Notes under the pieces: generated by a model
Told to the model about the DNA's origin: nothing
The model's database searches: none
The model's input: only the letters and a program-made list of their open reading frames with translations
NCBI RefSeq assembly: GCF_012847335.1
Contig: NZ_JABBDX010000006.1
Location: 62,001 to 126,000, forward strand
Direction of reading: 5' to 3'
DNA length: 64,000 nucleotides
Origin: Psychrobacter sp. MF31
GTDB lineage: Bacteria > Pseudomonadota > Gammaproteobacteria > Pseudomonadales > Moraxellaceae
Shown here: piece by piece, positions 62,771 to 64,000 of the stretch
How the letters are laid out: every line of letters starts with the position of its first letter
Position numbering within the stretch: the first letter of the stretch is position 1
Program-made: the position numbers and the translations under genes

Positions 62771-62887
62771 AAGCTTACCTTAAGATTTGTTTGTTGTAAT
62801 AGGCATAAGGCAGAGGATGCGACCGCTCATCCACTAGCTTTTAGCCGCTGATATCGCCAATAAACCAATGATTAAGGGAGCAAAACC

Positions 62888-63508
62888 ATGAACCAAAATG
62901 ACAATACTAAAAAAGACAATGTGACTTGGGATAACGCTTCAGCGCCTGAACCAAGCGCCCCTAAAACTAGACAGGTAAAAGTTTGGGACTTATTGGTACG
63001 AATTACCCACTGGACGGTTGCTGCAGGTATTATTGCCAATTTATTTTTCACTGAAGATGGCAGTGAGCTGCATGAATTTGTTGGCTATACCGTTTTAGGG
63101 CTTGTGGTCGTACGCTTACTTTGGGGATTGGTTGGCACGCGCTATGCTCGCTTTACCAGCTTTTTTCCCACACCATCACGGCTCAAGCAGCACCTTTTAG
63201 TGCTAAAAAATCGGCGCGAGGAGGATCGGCATCTTGGTCATAACCCATTGGCTGCCTTGATGATGTTATCATTATGGGCGGTGATCATAGGGCTTGGCGT
63301 CACCGGTTATTTGATGGAAGCAAATCTGCTTTTTGATAAGGATTTGCTTGAAGAGAGTCATGAAATATTGGCAAACAGCTTATATCTACTGGTTCCTGTT
63401 CATATCATCGCCGCGATTGTTATGAGTTATTGGCAACGGCAAAACCTGATTAAATCAATGATCACCGGCAAAAAAACGGTGATTGACAAACCCTCCATCA
63501 TGAATTAG
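62888..63508 (+). CDS. Cytochrome b/b561-type membrane protein
   Basis: The 206-residue protein has four membrane segments and the prokaryotic cytochrome b561 / Ni-hydrogenase b-type pattern: VWDLLVRITHWTVAAGIIANL with a haem His, LHEFVGYTVLGLVVVRLLWG, and a later LVPVHIIAAIVMSYW with His. It would pass electrons across the inner membrane. It begins with 30 polar residues. A response regulator gene follows 19 bp later, and such pairs are known, but its partner is not shown. Confidence 0.85.
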   Translation: MNQNDNTKKDNVTWDNASAPEPSAPKTRQVKVWDLLVRITHWTVAAGIIANLFFTEDGSELHEFVGYTVLGLVVVRLLWGLVGTRYARFTSFFPTPSRLKQHLLVLKNRREEDRHLGHNPLAALMMLSLWAVIIGLGVTGYLMEANLLFDKDLLEESHEILANSLYLLVPVHIIAAIVMSYWQRQNLIKSMITGKKTVIDKPSIMN

Positions 63509-63527
63509 AGCAAAAAATGGAGTAAAT

Positions 63528-64000
63528 ATGGCACGTATCTTGTTGATAGAAGATGACAGCACTATTGCAGAGGGCATAGTGCTGGGCTTAAAAAGTCATG
63601 GCATGATGGTGGATTGGTTTGGTGATGCCAAGCAAGGTGAACTGGCGCTTCAAGACAACATGTTTGATGCGGTGCTGCTGGATTTAACCTTACCAAAAGG
63701 CGATGGCATGACGGTGCTAAAAAACTGGCGCTCAAAACACATCGATACCCCAGTATTGATTATCACTGCCCGCGATGCGATTGCCAATCGTGTGGCAGGG
63801 CTTAATGCGGGCGCAGATGACTATTTGGTGAAGCCGTTTGCCTTAGATGAGGTGGTTGCTCGCTTGCAAGCCTTGATGAGGCGCTGCCAAGGTCGCAGCC
63901 AATCTGAAGTGCGTTATGGCGATGTAAGCTATCAGCCTGATAACCAGCAGGTTTTTTATCAAGGCAATATGGTGGAGTTAACCATTAAAGAGGTGGCAAT
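63528..64000 (+). CDS. OmpR/PhoB-family response regulator (partial, runs off window)
   Basis: From ATG 63528 (GGAG upstream) 157 codons are open to the window end. The receiver domain starts MARILLIEDDSTIAEGI, with the phosphoacceptor Asp in VLLDLTLPKGDGM, TAR and a KPF lysine (DYLVKPFALDEV), then a DNA-binding domain beginning SEVRYGDVSYQPDNQQV. It resembles QseB/PmrA-type regulators; a sensor kinase gene probably follows beyond the edge. Confidence 0.93.
   Translation, partial: MARILLIEDDSTIAEGIVLGLKSHGMMVDWFGDAKQGELALQDNMFDAVLLDLTLPKGDGMTVLKNWRSKHIDTPVLIITARDAIANRVAGLNAGADDYLVKPFALDEVVARLQALMRRCQGRSQSEVRYGDVSYQPDNQQVFYQGNMVELTIKEVA

Larger units (their letters stand above)
62340..62887. 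other. Gene-poor stretch after ureJ
   Basis: About 550 bp: tandem 13-bp repeats, a strong terminator, an AT-rich part (62460-62690) in which I see nothing, and a possible 25-codon minus-strand frame at 62693-62770. The cytochrome b gene promoter must lie in the last part. Confidence 0.6.

Overview
The window looks like a chromosomal segment of a Moraxellaceae gammaproteobacterium, most likely Psychrobacter or a close relative. This is inferred from gene content and protein style (trimethylamine monooxygenase, Wza-Wzb-Wzc capsule locus with a diacetylbacillosamine module, split ccm genes, K/Q-rich extensions on housekeeping enzymes), not from a database search. Most of the window is ordinary dense coding DNA of moderate GC; the capsule interior (about 19-31.6 kb) is visibly AT-rich and accessory.

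Left end (1-5.7 kb): NAD biosynthesis. nadA, a Nudix-related NAD regulator and nadC lie together, and two copies of a near-identical operator (ATGCTCATTTTGAG core) sit before nadA/regulator and before nadC. nadB, expected right after nadA, is split into a 19-codon 5' piece and a 3' piece by a complete IS607-family element (serine recombinase TnpA plus TnpB nuclease, with a hairpin-rich putative omega-RNA at its right end). Removing the element at a GG dinucleotide restores the nadB frame exactly, so this strain should be blocked in de novo NAD synthesis unless the element leaves or another enzyme substitutes.

5.7-12.7 kb: a nucleoside deaminase, a MarC membrane protein, a trimethylamine monooxygenase, a LysE exporter, three adjacent uncharacterised genes whose products share a C-terminal pattern, and a 23S rRNA pseudouridine synthase.

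12.7-35.2 kb: a Wzy-dependent capsule or exopolysaccharide locus. Export genes wza-wzb-wzc come first, then a PglF-type dehydratase, Wzx flippase, several glycosyltransferases, a PP-loop enzyme, a pyruvyltransferase, a Wzy-like polymerase, and the PglC/PglD/PglE module that makes and loads diacetylbacillosamine-type sugar; Wzi closes the locus. The first PglC gene is truncated next to an IS630 remnant. A second complete PglC gene follows a dioxygenase and an aldo-keto reductase in an overlapping cassette.

35.2-56.2 kb: core genes: scpBA, trpS, an LpxL-type acyltransferase, rplM-rpsI with a readable promoter and leader hairpin, rsmD, a DUF445 protein, ccmFGHI, adk, secB, grxC, a rhodanese, rsgA, orn, lpxH, ppiB, glnS and a lipoprotein with Asp-box-like repeats.

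56.5-62.3 kb: a complete urease operon ureDABCEFG plus a HupE/UreJ nickel permease, behind a perfect palindrome that overlaps the ureD ribosome-binding site. The right end holds a gene-poor stretch with short tandem repeats, a cytochrome b gene and the start of an OmpR-type response regulator that runs off the window.
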